A stretch of 64,000 bases of DNA from Formicarius rufipectus (GCA_013399695.1 VXAU01006171.1:186001-250000); one strand, 5' to 3'; numbered from the stretch's first letter, positions 1 through 13,384 are shown. Numbers and translations: made by a program. The notes: generated from the letters alone by a model not told the origin.

Positions 1-3000
1 TCAGGCTCCCCTCTAGGGGAGGGTATTGCTGAATGTCTGCCTCGGTTGAGGGGAAGATTTTTCTCTAATTGAAGACTATTTGAAGAACATCCACTGGAAA
101 ACTGCTGCCCAGGTCTGGTTGTGAGAGGTGCCATCCCTGGAATGGTGTGTGCCCACCTGGTTGGCATCTCTGCTCTTTTATTCCATCATTTTTCTTTTAT
201 CCTTCCCCTGCCCTGGGACATGTGAGGAAGTTTAATTGCTGAGAGGGTCTTTGAAGTCCCTGTGTGGAAGGCACTGCAGACACGTGGTGGTCTGTGGCTG
301 CTGGTTTGGATGAGCATATTTACATCTTCCTTTTCTGTCCCTAAATTGATGTCCCTCTGTTCACTTCTGAGACAGTATTTCAAACTATGCATAAAAATGA
401 AAAGATTGCTTTCATATTTAATGTGCAATAAGATCATGTAATTAGAATTGAGCCTTCATCATGATACATGAACACTGTCAGTGCAATCACTGTGGAGGGC
501 TCTCTTCTCCCAGAGCAGCCAATGTGTTCTTAAGGCCACTGTATGTATTTGCTTCCTTTGATCAATAATTTAGGATAATCATTTTGTTCTGTAAAATTTC
601 CAAAGTCCATAGATATTGCAAAAAATGCAGACTAGCCAATCCCAGAATGGATTTGTAAAAGCTTTTCATGAAAGGTTTAGGCTTTTTTTTTTTTTTTTTT
701 AACTCTGAGGAGGGGAAAGAAGCAGGTTGAGATATGTGAATAAATCTGTTTGTTTGGGGACTTTGATTCTTGAAGATTTATTTTCCTAATAGTCTGGAAT
801 AGCACTTAGACTGTTTCCAGCTCCTCAGAGCTTATAGAAAAGCTATTTTTCTGCTTTATTTTAGCCTCTAGCCTTCCATTCTCAGTGAGGAGAAGAGCAG
901 AGGGGCTTGCACGTCACGTCCCCTGCCCGATGCTGCGGAGGAGGTGGAACCCCTGCGAGGCTGCAGTGGGAGCTCTGCCTGGTGCCTCCGTTCCTGGGTG
1001 GGCACACCAAGAGCTGCTGGGTTGGAAAGGGCTGCCAGCACCAATCCCCCACCTTGTGAGGCACCAGGGGCAGAGGAGAATATTTATCTTAAGTCATTCT
1101 TTGGTGTCTGAGGACAGGCATGTGTGGAAAACAGCTGAGGTGGGGGGGAGTAGAGTCTTCTGTTTGGAGCAGTGGAGATCTGTAAAAGGAAAAACTAGGT
1201 GGAAGGAGGAAAAAGATCCACTAATAGTGGGAATTTCTGTGCTCAACATCAGGCGGAGGTGAACAAGAGGAGGAAGAGAACAATTTTGCAGGTTTTTTTG
1301 GGGGTTTTTTTGAGGAGGGGAGGCTGATTTATGGGCAGCATTGACTGAGGTCAGAGAAAACAGATGGAGAGCTGTATCGCGCTCTGAGAAGCCTCTGCAG
1401 CAGAAACAGACTGAGGCTCTGCTTTAGTTATGGATTTGTTTATTTTAGAAAGGAAGAAAAAATATCATTAAGCAGCAGTGGGGAGAACATTCACACGCTG
1501 TATCTATTTATCCATCTCTGCAAATAATGAGGCGTAGGACTAGAATAGGTGGGGAGTGAAACCTGACTTGAGTCTAATATTTGGGGACTTTCAGATTTTA
1601 CTTCCAAGGAGAAGCATTTAGAAGGGCTCAGGCAGTGTGAGCTGACGTGTTGCTCCCTCAGGAAATGGAATGCAAAATCATATTTATTTTCGCTGGGAGG
1701 AAATCCGAGCGTTTCTCTGTGCAAACATCTCCATCTCCAGAGGGAGGAGGTTCCAGGGCACGTTATAACCTCCATGTGCAGGAGATGGAGGCCACACAAC
1801 CTCTGGCTGTGGGGTCACTTTGAGAAGCAGTGCCAAGGGCATTTCTTGACTCCCTCTGGACTGTCAAGGGGGGTTCTCCTCGATGCTGTGGTCCTGGAGG
1901 CTCGGAGGAGTTGGCCACTTGGTGGATGGTGGGGAGGAAGGGCTGTGGGATGGGGGTCTCCAGCCCCAGTGCCTTCCATGCACCCCCCCTGGGGTGAAGC
2001 TGGTGCTCCCTGGCAGGTTCTGAGGGGTGTGTTGGGACTGTGTGACAGGGGGAAGTGCTGCTGCAGGGTGCGAGGTGCTCTGATGTTATGGAAGATGTGA
2101 GAGTGGCTTTCAGCAGGGAAGACAGACCTGCCCTGGTCCCTAAAGGGTTGTCCATACCTGCCCACCCTTGCTGCTCCTTCTGATCCAAATTTCCATCTGA
2201 ACTGGGTTTGTGTGGTCAGATTTTGGCACTGGGGTGGGTTCTGTACGAAACTGCTGGAAGCTTCCCCGGGGTCTGATGAGGCCACAATGGACCTGCCATG
2301 GCCAAGTTCAAGCCTGTCAGTGACAGTGGCAGCCATCAGTTAAGATACCTCTTACACTTAGGGAAATACCCTAATTGTCAGGACTTTTGTGGTTGTCTGA
2401 CCAATGAAGGGCAGCCAACAGCTGAGAGGATGCTGTTGGGGGGGTGATGAACATCTCACCAGCCTCCTGCTGCACAGGGACTCTGCAACATGCTGGAAGG
2501 AACTCCTGATATGAGCAACTGCTCATGTCCAGGGCTTTCCATTCTGCACTTGCACTGCCCACCAGCTCCCTGTATGTGACAAAAACACTGTGAGAGACCA
2601 GTTTGTCACCTGGATGTGAGTCAGCCCCTCATTGCCCAGCTGGTTCTTCGTGGGATCACTGGGTGGGTGCACACGGCAGTGGGGATGCTGCTGTCTCTGT
2701 AACACTCTTACTAAAGCTGAGTGTCTCAAAGAAGCTAAGCAAAACAATGAAAAATTTATTCCCTGGGTAATTTAAAGCTTGGAAATATGTATGAGGTATT
2801 ATAATTAAAATCAAGACGTTCGTGTGACAAAAAAATTGTATATTGCTTTGCTGTTGTAATTAAATCATGTTCTGATGCCACGTGTCATGTCTGGGATAAA
2901 AGTGGTTGCTAACAGGATATTTCCAGCTCTCTGAGGAGTAGGGCTATTTCATACTGAAATATTAGGAAAGCTCTATGTGAATTTCCTGGACAATGAGGGC

Positions 3001-3423
3001 TTGTTGGGCACAGGTGACATCCCTTTAGCTGTGTGCTGTCCTGGGATCTTCCATGCTCCTGAAATGACACAAACATAAACCTCTGAAAAGAGAAGATGAA
3101 AGGGGCCTTGAAAAAGTGGGAGAAGGGGACAGAGAAAAGCAAAGCCAGGGCAGTCAAACATTAGTACTTTGTATGCTTTGACCATGAAGAAATTCATATA
3201 ATTGTGACTTTCTACAAGTACCACAGCCCAGAAAATCATCAATAATTAAGGACATCCCAGCCTCCATGTGTTAAAATTCCCTCCATGGTCAGAGCAAAGG
3301 AAAAGACTCCCAGTGGAGCAGGGCTGGTGTGCCAGGGCAGCTGAGCCTGTGCCCAGCCACGCTCCATGGTCAGTACCACCCATGGGCTGGCAGCTCTCCT
3401 GGAACACACACCACTCCCCTCCT
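1..3423. other. Intergenic DNA, no gene seen
   Basis: No coding exon, RNA gene or named repeat is recognised. A poly-T run lies at 683-700. The middle (900-2350) is GC-richer with short spurious frames; 2740-2900 is AT-rich. Confidence 0.6.
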
Positions 3424-3430
3424 TCAGCCT

Positions 3431-3970
3431 TGAAGCAGAAGCAAAGTCTAAAAGAGTTAACTGAATTGGTAAAGGTACCTTGCTCTGTTAGAAAATTGCT
3501 GGATGCTTGTTCTGCCTGATATCCAATGAATAACTTGTCCTGTTCTAGTTACTGTACCCAAACCAGAAGACTGCCAGGAGTGCTGCACGATAAACCCAGT
3601 GACATAAATCAGGGTAACATGGACATTCACGGTGAGAAAGAGGAGAAAACGACCCCTGAAGAGAGGCTGAAGGCCGGAAAGACCACCTAAAAACTGTGCC
3701 AAGAGAAGATCCTGGAAGGCTCCGCCCCAAGCTCCGCCCTAACCCCACCTCTTATGAATATGATAATTTGCCATCACAACTTAATGAATATGTATGTTAA
3801 GATGATGTAATCTTGAATGTCAACTGGATAAATTACCATGTTTCTTGCTGGAACTTTGAAGCAGTTTGTGCAGTGTGAGCTGCCTCGCTGCCCAGCGCTG
3901 CAATAAATACCTTTGCTGCTTAAAGAGCAAATTGGCTCTAAGCAGTTCATTTATTTCGTGCTTTTTGGCA
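3431..3970 (+). mobile_element. Probable solo LTR of an endogenous retrovirus
   Basis: The element starts TGAAGC and ends TTGGCA, the usual TG...CA ends. It is flanked by a 7-nt direct repeat, TCAGCCT, at 3424-3430 and 3971-3977. Inside, the GC box pair GGCTCCGCCCCAAGCTCCGC at 3718-3737 and an AATAAA at 3902-3907 followed by a short 3' part fit a U3-R-U5 order on the plus strand. No internal viral genes are next to it, so it would be a solo LTR left by recombination. The 7-nt duplication is longer than the 4-6 nt usual for ERVs, so the exact ends are uncertain. Confidence 0.55.
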
Positions 3971-3977
3971 TCAGCCT

Positions 3978-5782
3978 TAGGGAGGTGTTTTCCCTCACCT
4001 GTGTTTTTGATTCTGGAACCCAGGAGGAAAAATAATTGGCTGCAGGGAGGAGTTGTGAGGGGAGGTGTGAGCCCTCCAACGTGACGTTGCCGTGATGCGC
4101 TGGGGCGGCTCAGGCACCGTGCGCGCTGTGTCAGTCGGAGGTGCCTGGCTGAGACACAGAGCACAGCTGGGCCGGGCTGCACACACTGCCCTGGGCAGGC
4201 AGCACAGCAAAGGGGCTGCTCAGAAAGGCCAGCCAAAGCTTTACCTGCCACAGTGCTGGGCTATAACCTTCCATTGCCTCTGGAACGCCTGGCAGCTTCT
4301 GCTGGGTGCAGTGCTGCCTTTTTGATGTTTGCTCCTTTGAAAGGTTTAGTTTGGTGCTAGAGTTGATAAAGATATTTTATTGTCTGTTTGCAGAGCCCTG
4401 TGCACAAGGAAGTTTTGCAGCTTTGACCTGGTCTTTAGCACTGAAAAAAACCCAGATAGGTACTATTTTAATATTTTATGTGTGTGTGTGCATGTGTGTT
4501 TACAGATAGATAAAGAGAGCCCTGTTTGGTCTCTATTTAAGAATGGACTTCAGGGATTCATGTAAACATTATTGGTTTTGAGTCCTTTCCTCTGCCATGT
4601 CTCTGGTTGCTACACAGAAATACAACGATGACAAAAAATGACTTGGCTTGTAAGTTGCAATAAGTAAACAATGTTGTATTGATCTAAGCATTCAGAGCAG
4701 GCTGAGCAACCAATATGTTCATTAATGTTCTTCCAGGCTCCTTCCAAATAACACTGTTAAATATGAAATGTGCTGGGTCAGCCCTTAAATTATGCTCATG
4801 GATATTAATAAAAGAGCCGAAGGTTTGTCTTTATGCAGGCAGAAAAGGAGCACCAGTTACTTGGCAAATGGGATGAAAAATATATTTTTATGGTGCACTT
4901 AAAATTAATTCCATTTTAAATTCCACAGCTGTGTGAGAAGGGAGAATTTTTAACCTCGGACCTCTCCACGCACAGATAGGCAGACTGTTTTTTCTTTGTC
5001 TGTTTTTTTTGTTTTTTCCTTTTGCCCTAAGAATCATGATGTCAGCTCTTGTTCCCTCTCCCTTTCCAGCAGATGAATGGCTTGCACTCTTGGAGCAGGA
5101 ATGATGAGGTTTGAGGGGTTGAGGGACCAACCCAACGAGCTCATCAGCGTGTCAGCAGTGGCAGAGCCAAGGCTGAGCTGGGGCTGTGCTGCCTGTGCAG
5201 CTCCTCCACAGCCCCAGCAGGTGATGGATGGGGAGGAAGAGACCTGGAGCTGTCATGTCTCTGCAGAAAGGTAGCAGAACAAGATATTCCTCGTGCTAAT
5301 TATTCAAACCAGAGCAGGAACATCAGGCCTTGCAGCTCTGTCAGTGTGTCTGTGGCACAGGGGATGCTGTGCAGTGACAGGGGGGTGCCTGTTGTGGGGC
5401 TGAGCTGTGCTGGGGCCAGGGGTGCTGCTGCTTCCCCTGCCTGTCACAGAGGAGGGTTGATGTGGGCAAAGGGAGTCCTTTTGTTACTTAGCACATAATA
5501 AATAGTGTCATTGCCTTGTCTGGGCAAGGATGGCAGAATTTCACCTGAAGCTGTAAACGAAACCTGTTGCAGTGTTTGAAAAGAGGCACCATTTGTGAAA
5601 CACTGGATGTCCAGCATGAACGTCCTCCTCTCAAACCCTTGGTGAGAGAAAGCACCCAGGTCCCAGGCTCACCATTCTCAGAGGGCTTCACTCTGAGTTG
5701 TGGCTGAGGTTTGCTTTGGGATGACAGACCAGGTACCTCAAACCATGGCTGAGCTGACCCAGTGCTGATAGGTATGAAAAGG
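3978..5782. other. Intergenic DNA, no gene seen
   Basis: GC-rich at 4020-4320, with a short TG run near 4479-4500 and AT-rich sequence to about 5040. Nothing is recognised. Confidence 0.6.
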
Positions 5783-6100
5783 GAATCACGGAATCACAAA
5801 GTGGGTTGGAAGGGACCTTAAACCTCATCTCATTCCACCCTCTTCCATGGACAGAGGCACTTTCCACTAGCCCAGGTCGCCCCAAGCCCCATCCAACCTG
5901 ACCTTGGACACTTTCAGGGACAGGGCAGCCACAGCTGCTCTGCCCAACCTGTGCCAGGGCCTCAGGACACTCGCAGGGAAGAATTTCTCCCAGTATCCCA
6001 TCCAACCCTGCCCTCTGGCAGTGGGAAGCCATTCCCCTTGTCCTCTCCCTCCAGGCCCCTGTCTGAAGTCCCTCTCCTGAAGCCCCTCTAGGCAGTGGAT
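5783..6100 (-). mobile_element. CR1 LINE 3' fragment
   Basis: The reverse strand carries the avian CR1 3' end: the CAGGTTGGATGGGGCTTGG-like segment, then the GGAAGTGCCTCTGTCCATGG-like segment, then AAGGTCCCTTCCAACCC and a GTGATTCC end at 5783. It is 5' truncated, as is usual, and lies in intergenic DNA. Confidence 0.88.
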
Positions 6101-8934
6101 CTTGTACAAAATGAAACTTTATAAAAAGAGCCTGGAAAAAAGAATATATCTGTAATATTGCCCAAACTTATGTTACATCCCCCAGTGTTCATTAACAAGA
6201 GATGCAAGCCCAGGACACTTCTGGTGGAAGTTAAGTATCTTGTGCTGATGCTGCTCAGTTAATGGGCTCTGTGGGGCTTTGTGAGGCTCTCTGGCAGAGG
6301 AAGAGCTGTCTGGCAGAGACAGGAATCTACCTGGAAATGAGCAGAGAAATGACACTCAGAGCAGATCGATATTGAAGCAAGAAGCTTTCAGAACTCTTAC
6401 CAGAGTATTAAGATTTGTGCAGAGGCAGCAAAGAGAGGGTTAGAAATAGAGAACGATTGTGCCTGGTGGGGCTGTCAGAGGGATGAGAAAGCTTTCACCT
6501 GACAGAGGCTGCCCAGGGAGACAGGAGGGGTCTGAGTGATGGGCAATGCCTGGACATCTGCTCTGGCTCTGCTGGGGCCACTGAGCTCCATGGGGGACCA
6601 CTGGAGGGGCAGCCAAGGCTCCCTGCCCCAGCCATGGGCACAAGGCAGAGCTGAGCTGCTGCTCTCCACAGGATCCCAAAGCTACAGGTGTGCCAGCTTT
6701 GCATTTTATTTCGGGCTCTACATTAAGTAAAACTGAGCCAAACTTGGGAATGTGGCTAGGAAGCATTAACCAAGTGGGGTGGGATCATCCTGAATTTTGG
6801 TTTATCAGGAGGTAGTAAAGGCAGGAGATGTGAACTCAGAGTGAGGACAGAGCCAGAGCATCCTGACCTCTAGGAGGTGATAAGGTTCAAACATTCACCC
6901 TTTCACTCAGGTCTCCATTTCCCTCATCCTTCCTTTTAGCAGTGCTCTCAACCTTTGTGTTGAGAGGCTGGAGTTCTGCTGGAATTCTGGTGTTTTGGGT
7001 CCAGTAAATACCAAATCAGATAACAAGGGGTGAGCACTAGTGTTTTTAACATTACGTGATAGCTCTGTCTGTATGAAAATTGCATTCTGAGTTCCACTAA
7101 CACTGAAGGAATATTCTGGGTTTATTTTAACCCCTTACCACGAGAGCCTTGAGCACTGAGCAGACTGATGTGTCCTGCCCTGAGCTCTGAACATGGTGTG
7201 TTGTCCTCTGGGCAGTGCCCTGCCAATGCTGCCTCATCACTGTGATGTTCGAAGTTACTGGGCTGCATTTTTTAGCACAATTTTTGCTGTTGCACCACCT
7301 GAATGTGTGTGTGGAATCCACGGCTGAGCTGTGCTGCCACTGGAATTCCAAGGTTTCCGTGTAACCATCAAGTACTGCTTAAAATGGAGCATATTTTAGA
7401 ATTTCTTACTTGCTTGTTAAAGAACTGTGACTGTTGGCCATGTCTCACCCAGCCTTGGTTTTGCTGGGCAGGAACACGGCAGGAACACGACAGCAGCTCT
7501 GGGACCCACGGACCTCACACCCTGAGCCCCCCAGGGTGACTCTGCTCCCACTGCCCTGGTGGCACCCGCACTGCCAGCCTGCAGGGCAGGGCGTTCTGCA
7601 GAGCTCAGGCACGGCCCCAGTGCCAGGCTGAGGAGGGAAAGCACGAGCTGAGGGATCAATACACTGTGAGGAACATCAATAGCTGTCGGGGAGGAGGCTC
7701 CGAGCACTTCAGAGCTGTCTGGGGGCATTACAGTTATCCACTGCTGAAGCTTTGGGGTGACCTTCAGTGTCTCGGCCTTCATTAAATATTAAAAGGTTAA
7801 AAGAATGCAGGCAGCAGTTCTGAGCTGGCTCCTGGTGAATCCCTGCTCCTACTGAAAGCAACAGGAGCCTCTGCTGGGGTTGTGCCTATTTCTTGTTCCA
7901 CAAAGAATGGGAACCACTTTTGGGTGCCAAGCCCAGGGTGACTGTGTGGGTATGGGCACGGAGCCTGTGATGAGTGTGCCTGTGCCTTCTCCACCCTCCC
8001 ATGCCCACCCCAGGTGAACCCTGCCCACCGCGGACTCCCCGTGGCTGGTGCTGCCCGTGTCCCACCTGTGCTGCCATGGTTGCAGTGCCTCAGGCTGCCA
8101 CAGGCACAGATCCAGAGATCCAGAGGGATGCCCATGTGCTGTGCGCGGCGGGAAGGGCACTGAGCAGCCCTGCTCTCTGCAGAGCCTGGAGGAGGGGCAC
8201 AAAGCAGGCAGTTATTAAACAATGCTCCACAGCTGATTATAATGACAGAAACTGCACTTGCAATCTTTAGGTGGATCTGATCATCTGTCATCCCCAGTTA
8301 TTAAGTTGCTAAGAGAGATGAGAGTAAGAGTGCATTGAGCTCTTGCCATTTATAAGCCCAATTACCAAACCTTTTCTGCCCAAGCACAAAGCTTGTCAAG
8401 CCTAAGTGAGAATAAATACTGCAGGAAGGAGCAGGAGGTGGCCAGGGAGAGAAACACCAGCCCAGTGATGCAGCTGAGTTGGAGAGGCCAGGAGGGAGTC
8501 TGCATGTGCCTCACTCGAGGGGCTGATGGGCATCCAGGAGCATCCCCCTGGCTGGGGGCCCTGGTGCCCCTCGGCTGTGTGAGGATGTGCCATTCTCCCT
8601 CCTTTCTGTGAACTCACCACCTCCCAGGGTCTGCAGTGAACCGAGTTCAAAGCTTATCACCAGACTTTTGAAGGTATTTGGGCATCTCTGTGTTGCCCTA
8701 CAGGAGGAAAAATAGTCCGTATTCAAAGCACCCAAGATACCTCTGATGTGCCCAGCTGAACACAGCAGCTGCCAGTCTTCATCTCACTTTTTCTTTTATT
8801 TTTCCCCACCTCAGTTTTCCTTTTATTTAAAAAAAATAAATTGAGTTTTGAGAGTAATATCTGGACATTAGTTGGGTGGTGCAGACAAGAAAAGATAGGA
8901 GAGCATGAAGTGAGTATCATTTTAGTTCATCATG
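6101..8934. other. Intergenic DNA, no gene seen
   Basis: Mostly GC-rich sequence with short spurious frames on both strands. 8205-8400 differs: it is AT-rich, low in CpG and non-repetitive, and could be a conserved non-coding element. Confidence 0.55.
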
Positions 8935-9060
8935 ATTTCATACAGTTGTTTGGGTTGGAAGGGGCCTTTCAGCTCATCTCCTTCCAGCCCCTGCCATGGG
9001 CAGGGACACCTTCCACTGCAGAGCACAACCCAGGGCCAGGCACGGGGGGCATTTCAGGGT
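8935..9060 (-). mobile_element. CR1 LINE 3' fragment (short)
   Basis: On the reverse strand it shows CCCTGCCCATGGCAGGGG, then AAAGGCCCCTTCCAACCC and a degraded 3' end. It is about 125 bp and diverged. Confidence 0.8.
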
Positions 9061-9797
9061 GACAGTGCACCAGAGTGGGCACTGAGCTGCTTGGATGCAT
9101 TAGGAAAACAGGCCAGGAAAAGCAGGGCTAATTATTCAGGAAAATGTGTTGTGTAATTAGACTTGGGTTGTTCTTCTCTCTTTTGTGAGCAGGGCTTGGG
9201 AAGAGGTGAGGACATTATAATGATAGATATTTATATCTGCTCATATTTGCCTCTGGGGATAAGACCACAACCAGATGCACTAGAAAAATAATTCCCAGTA
9301 TTCTCTCTTCTTCACCTTCTTTCCCCTCCACCCCAAAAAAACCCAAACAAACAAGCCTCCAACAAAAAGCAGACATTCTTTTGGAAAAAAATGAATCTGA
9401 AGTGGTTTGTACCCCACAGAGGTAATTTTCTATCCCACATTTATGCAAGAAATACTCAGAGTAAAGCTAGTAAATGAAGTAGAACAGAGAAGTCTGATAG
9501 GATTATTTGTATCCTCATAAGAAGCCAAGCAAAGCAAAGTCATCAGCAGGAAAATGCCATGAGTGGGAGAGGTGGTGGCACAGGGAATACCCAGAACTTT
9601 GCTGCGGGTCCACAGCTGTGTCTGTGTGAGTGGTCCCAGCCCTTCTGTGTTTCCTCTTCCCCCACTGCCCCGTGAACAAGTTCCAAGTACCAAAAGCTGT
9701 CATCGCCCTTCCCCGAGGGGGTGCTGCCCTCTCTGCAGTGAGGAAGCACTTTGTCCCGCCGTGCTGCCACACACCGTGTCAGGACGGGGCTGCTGGG

Positions 9798-9838
9798 CTG
9801 ACATCTGGGCTGACATCTGGGCTGACATCTGGGCTGGT
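9798..9838. repeat. 12-bp tandem repeat (GCTGACATCTGG)
   Basis: Three identical copies and a partial fourth sit in a GC-rich stretch. Nothing around it suggests a gene. Confidence 0.9.
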
Positions 9839-10202
9839 GCACTCCTGACCATCTCGTCCCTGTCCCCTGCTCGGGGATGCCACAGTGCCCTCCCCGTGCC
9901 CTCCCCCAGCCCTGCTGCTGCTCCTGGCACCAAGGGACCCCGGGGAGTGGCACAGCCTGGGCTGGGTGGCTGCAGGGACCCCGAGCAGCCCCTGTGGGTG
10001 CCCAGGCTGCAGTGGAGCGGAGTTGGGCAGCTCTGGCTTCTGCTGGCCTGGCTGGAACAGTGGGAGCAGCAGCCCCCCCCAAACAGGGCTGTGAGAGCTC
10101 CCCACTGAAATCTAACACTTCTCTAGCATGTTGGTGATCATAAACGTATATCTGGAAGGGAAGCAGGAGGGGGAGGCACCTGTGGATCACAGCTACAGTG
10201 TC

Positions 10203-10336
10203 AGGGGAACACGGCCAGCTTGGACGGGGCTTGGAGAAACCTGGTCTAGTGGAAGGTGTCCCTGATCATGGCAGGGGGAGGAACAAGATGGTCTTCGAGG
10301 TGCCTTCAAACCCAAACCAGTCTGGGTTTCCGTGGA
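10203..10336 (+). mobile_element. CR1 LINE 3' fragment (short)
   Basis: It reads AGCTTGGACGGGGCTTGGAG, then GGTCTAGTGGAAGGTGTCCC and a degraded AACCCAAACCAGTCTGGG end. Its divergence suggests an old copy. Confidence 0.82.
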
Positions 10337-13300
10337 CATTAGCACTGTTGCAGTGTCATTTCTAGAGGTGCTGGATGCCACCTTCCCATTGCTGTAGGAG
10401 GATGAGACTTGAGACCCAGGGATTTGAGCAGGCCCAGGGCACAGGGTAGGTCGAGTTGAAGATGTTTCCTTTGTGCTATGAATTATAAAATCTCCTTCTC
10501 TCTTATTTTAATTAGTGAGTTTCAGCCTGACAGTCACAGCGCTGCAGTCAGAGACAGAGCCACGCTCAGGCTGCTGAGAGCACCGAGTGAGTCACGGACG
10601 AGGCTGTAATTCGGTGACAGTCTTTGTGTCCCCTGCGTCTGAACACCGGGCAGGACTCAGCAGCTGCTGCTGGTGATGCTCTCCTTGTGGAGACGGTGTG
10701 AAAACAAGGTCTCACCTACATCTCCTAATTAAAAACCACACCGCACATTTCACACCGCGTTAGGGATGTTAATTGGGGTGTTCTGGCCAAAGTCCAGCTG
10801 GCCGGGGGAAGCCCAGCCTGTGTGACTGTTCCCTGGAAAGGGCTGCTCTGCTGCTTTTTGCTGAAGTGCTGTGGAGTTCCGAGCGTGGCTTTGTCACAAG
10901 AAGGGGCTGCTCCTGTCCCCTCTGCAGTGCGGGATGCACGATGAATCCGGCAGCACTCCTCTGGCGCTGCTTTTCCTGGGAAGCTGGCATCTCAGCCCTT
11001 AGAGCTGGAGAAAAAAGAAATTATTAACAGCATGGAAACCGTTTAAGTACTTCAGGTAATTGGGAAATATGTTGGTGCTTTCAAATAAGTTAAATTAAAT
11101 GTGTCTTAAATACGTAGCAAAAGAAAAGCAAGTGCCAGGCGTGAAACGAGTTATGAATAAAACATTTTCCAACGTTACCTGGTAATTTAGGGAACTCCCC
11201 TCCGCACAGAGGCGGGATGCATTTCCACTGAACAAGCCTGCAGTGCCTTCCCCGGGTGTGGAACAGGGGTGGGCAGCCCTGAGCTGGTCTGGGGGGCTGT
11301 TACCTGTCCCTGGGGCAGATGGGCCGGGCGGTGGAGGATGTGCCGGTCCCAGAACACACGCACCAGGGGGGCGGCTTTGGCAGGCAGAGCTGGAGGGGAC
11401 AGAGAGGGACAGGCAGGGCTGTCCTGGGGCACATCCTGCCCCCCCTGACCCCAGACAGCCCTGGAAATGTGCCGGTCCCTGCGCATTCGGGGATGGGGAT
11501 GGGGGTGGGAACACCCCGGGCAGGGGCTGGCACCGCTGGAGCCCCCGCCTTCCAGAGAAGCTCTTGCGATGCATTCCACGTATTTCAATGTTATTATAAA
11601 TATTTAAATGTGCAAAATGAAAGCATGTGTGGATTCCGGTTCATTCGGCGTCTTTGCAATCAAAATAATGAACCAAACGACCTCTGATAAATCAGACAGT
11701 GTCCCCCCGAGCTCCGCAGAGCAGGTTCAGCTGCGGAGCCCTTGGATGGTTCCCATCAGCTGCAGGGGCGAGCACGGCTCGGGCCCGAGGCGCAGAGTGC
11801 GTTGGGTTGCTGCAAAGGCAGCTCTTGGAGGAATAAAAATTAACCGAATACCCTTCTCCACCCCATCCCGGGCTTTTAAGGCATTTTTCAGGATTGCTGC
11901 TGGAGCTGCTGCTGCCAGAACCTCCCCGGCAGCCCGGAGGGAGTCCCGAGGAGGCGCTCGGAGTGCGGGGAGAGGATGCCAGGGTGGAGCGGGGGGTGCA
12001 GAGGGATGCCAGGGTGGAGTGAGGGGTGCAGAGGGATGCCAGGGTGGAGTGAGGGGTGGAGAGGGATGCCAGGAAGGAGCGGGGGGTGGAGAGGGATGCC
12101 AGGAAGGAGCGGGGGAATGCCCTGCTGTTCCATGGCCCCTCCCAACACAAAGTGGTAGGACACATCCCGAGGTTTTAGCCATTTCTTGGGCAGGATCTCC
12201 AACACCACCAGTTCCAGTGTGATCCCAGTTTGTGCTGCTGGAGCCTGGGTGTGTGTCCGTGCCCAGCCCTGGGCACGGGATGCTGCTCTGCCAGCCTCAG
12301 CTCTGCTCTCACAGGTGGGCTTTGCCTCTGATCACGGAGCTCAGGTCACTTCCAGCTCCTCCAGCTCAGCTCCCTCCCCCAACCCAACTCCTGCAATCCG
12401 GAACTTGGACCATTTAAAAACTACATCTATGGCCTCCCCAGCCTTAACTAATCCATAATGAATCTTAATTTCTTTATACTTAGGACCATAAAAGTGTGTT
12501 TTATCATGCCATGAAATATCTTTATAGGCCTCAGCAGCTGTTTCACAGCCCTTTTTGCTGTATTTTATGTCATTTCAGCAGCATCTGCACAGGATGGGCA
12601 CTCTGAGGAGGCAGCACGGGGCTGCGTTCTCTGTCACTGGTAAAGACTGCTTAAATAAAAATTTGATTTCTCCTTGAATTGTGAAGGTATTACAGCAATT
12701 AAGATAAAAGCCTGATTAATTAGAGGATAAATGGAAACATTGGAGCACCAGTGTTTTTTAAGAGTAACTTAACACTGATTTTAAACCTTTCCCTTTTCTT
12801 GACTTGCTGCCATGTGTCTTCTCTGTTGCTCATTTAAACCACCTTCCCACTCCCAAATTTCTAGATTTATATGTAAATTCACTGTAGATCAATTAAAAGA
12901 TAAACCCAACTTTTATGTGAGAATATAGAAGGAATAAACTCAATAAAATGCAATTCTCATATCCTGGTCTTTATATACAGGGATGAGAAAGCAATTAATC
13001 AGATTATTTTTTTTATCCCCCAATAGTAATTTTCCACTTTGTCGTCATTTCTTGGTCTATAATTTAGAGTTATAAATTATTTTATATCAAAAGAGATAAG
13101 TTCCATGTAGAGAATCTGTTCTGATCACAGACAGACTAACGAGTCATGCTGGGAAATACAACCCAGGGTTACCCTCATAGAAAAATTACTGTCATCAGCA
13201 TGAGGATTTCTATCTGTATTTCATGCACCATTTGGGTGGATGAGTCGTGTTTAAAATACCTCGGCAGGGAGGTGAAGGTGTTTAACAGAAGGTAACAGTG

Positions 13301-13384
13301 GTCAGGGCTAATGCAGTAGCTAAACCAAACTACTGGGTCTGTGTGCTGTCATAAACCAACTGCTGATTCCAAATCTTATCAGTA
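10337..13384. other. Intergenic DNA with possible conserved non-coding blocks
   Basis: Apart from the 30-bp minisatellite, this stretch alternates GC-rich DNA with AT-rich unique blocks at about 10470-10620, 11030-11180, 11570-11700 and 12640-13130. The blocks carry TAATTA-type and ATTTA motifs. No gene is recognised. Confidence 0.5.
11971..12117. repeat. 30-bp minisatellite, about five copies
   Basis: The unit starts GAGGGATGCCAGGGTGGAGT and continues GAGGGGTGCA. The last two copies share GGAAGGAGC in place of GGGTGGAGT. It is G-rich on the plus strand. Period 30 keeps frames open on both strands. Confidence 0.9.

Noticed and set aside
9543..10190. 215-residue open frame, minus strand
   Set aside because: Low-complexity GC-rich stretch with a 12-bp repeat (QPRCQPRC); frames are open on both strands, so it is not a gene.
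11608..12222. 204-residue open frame, plus strand
   Set aside because: Crosses the 30-bp minisatellite; frames are open on both strands.
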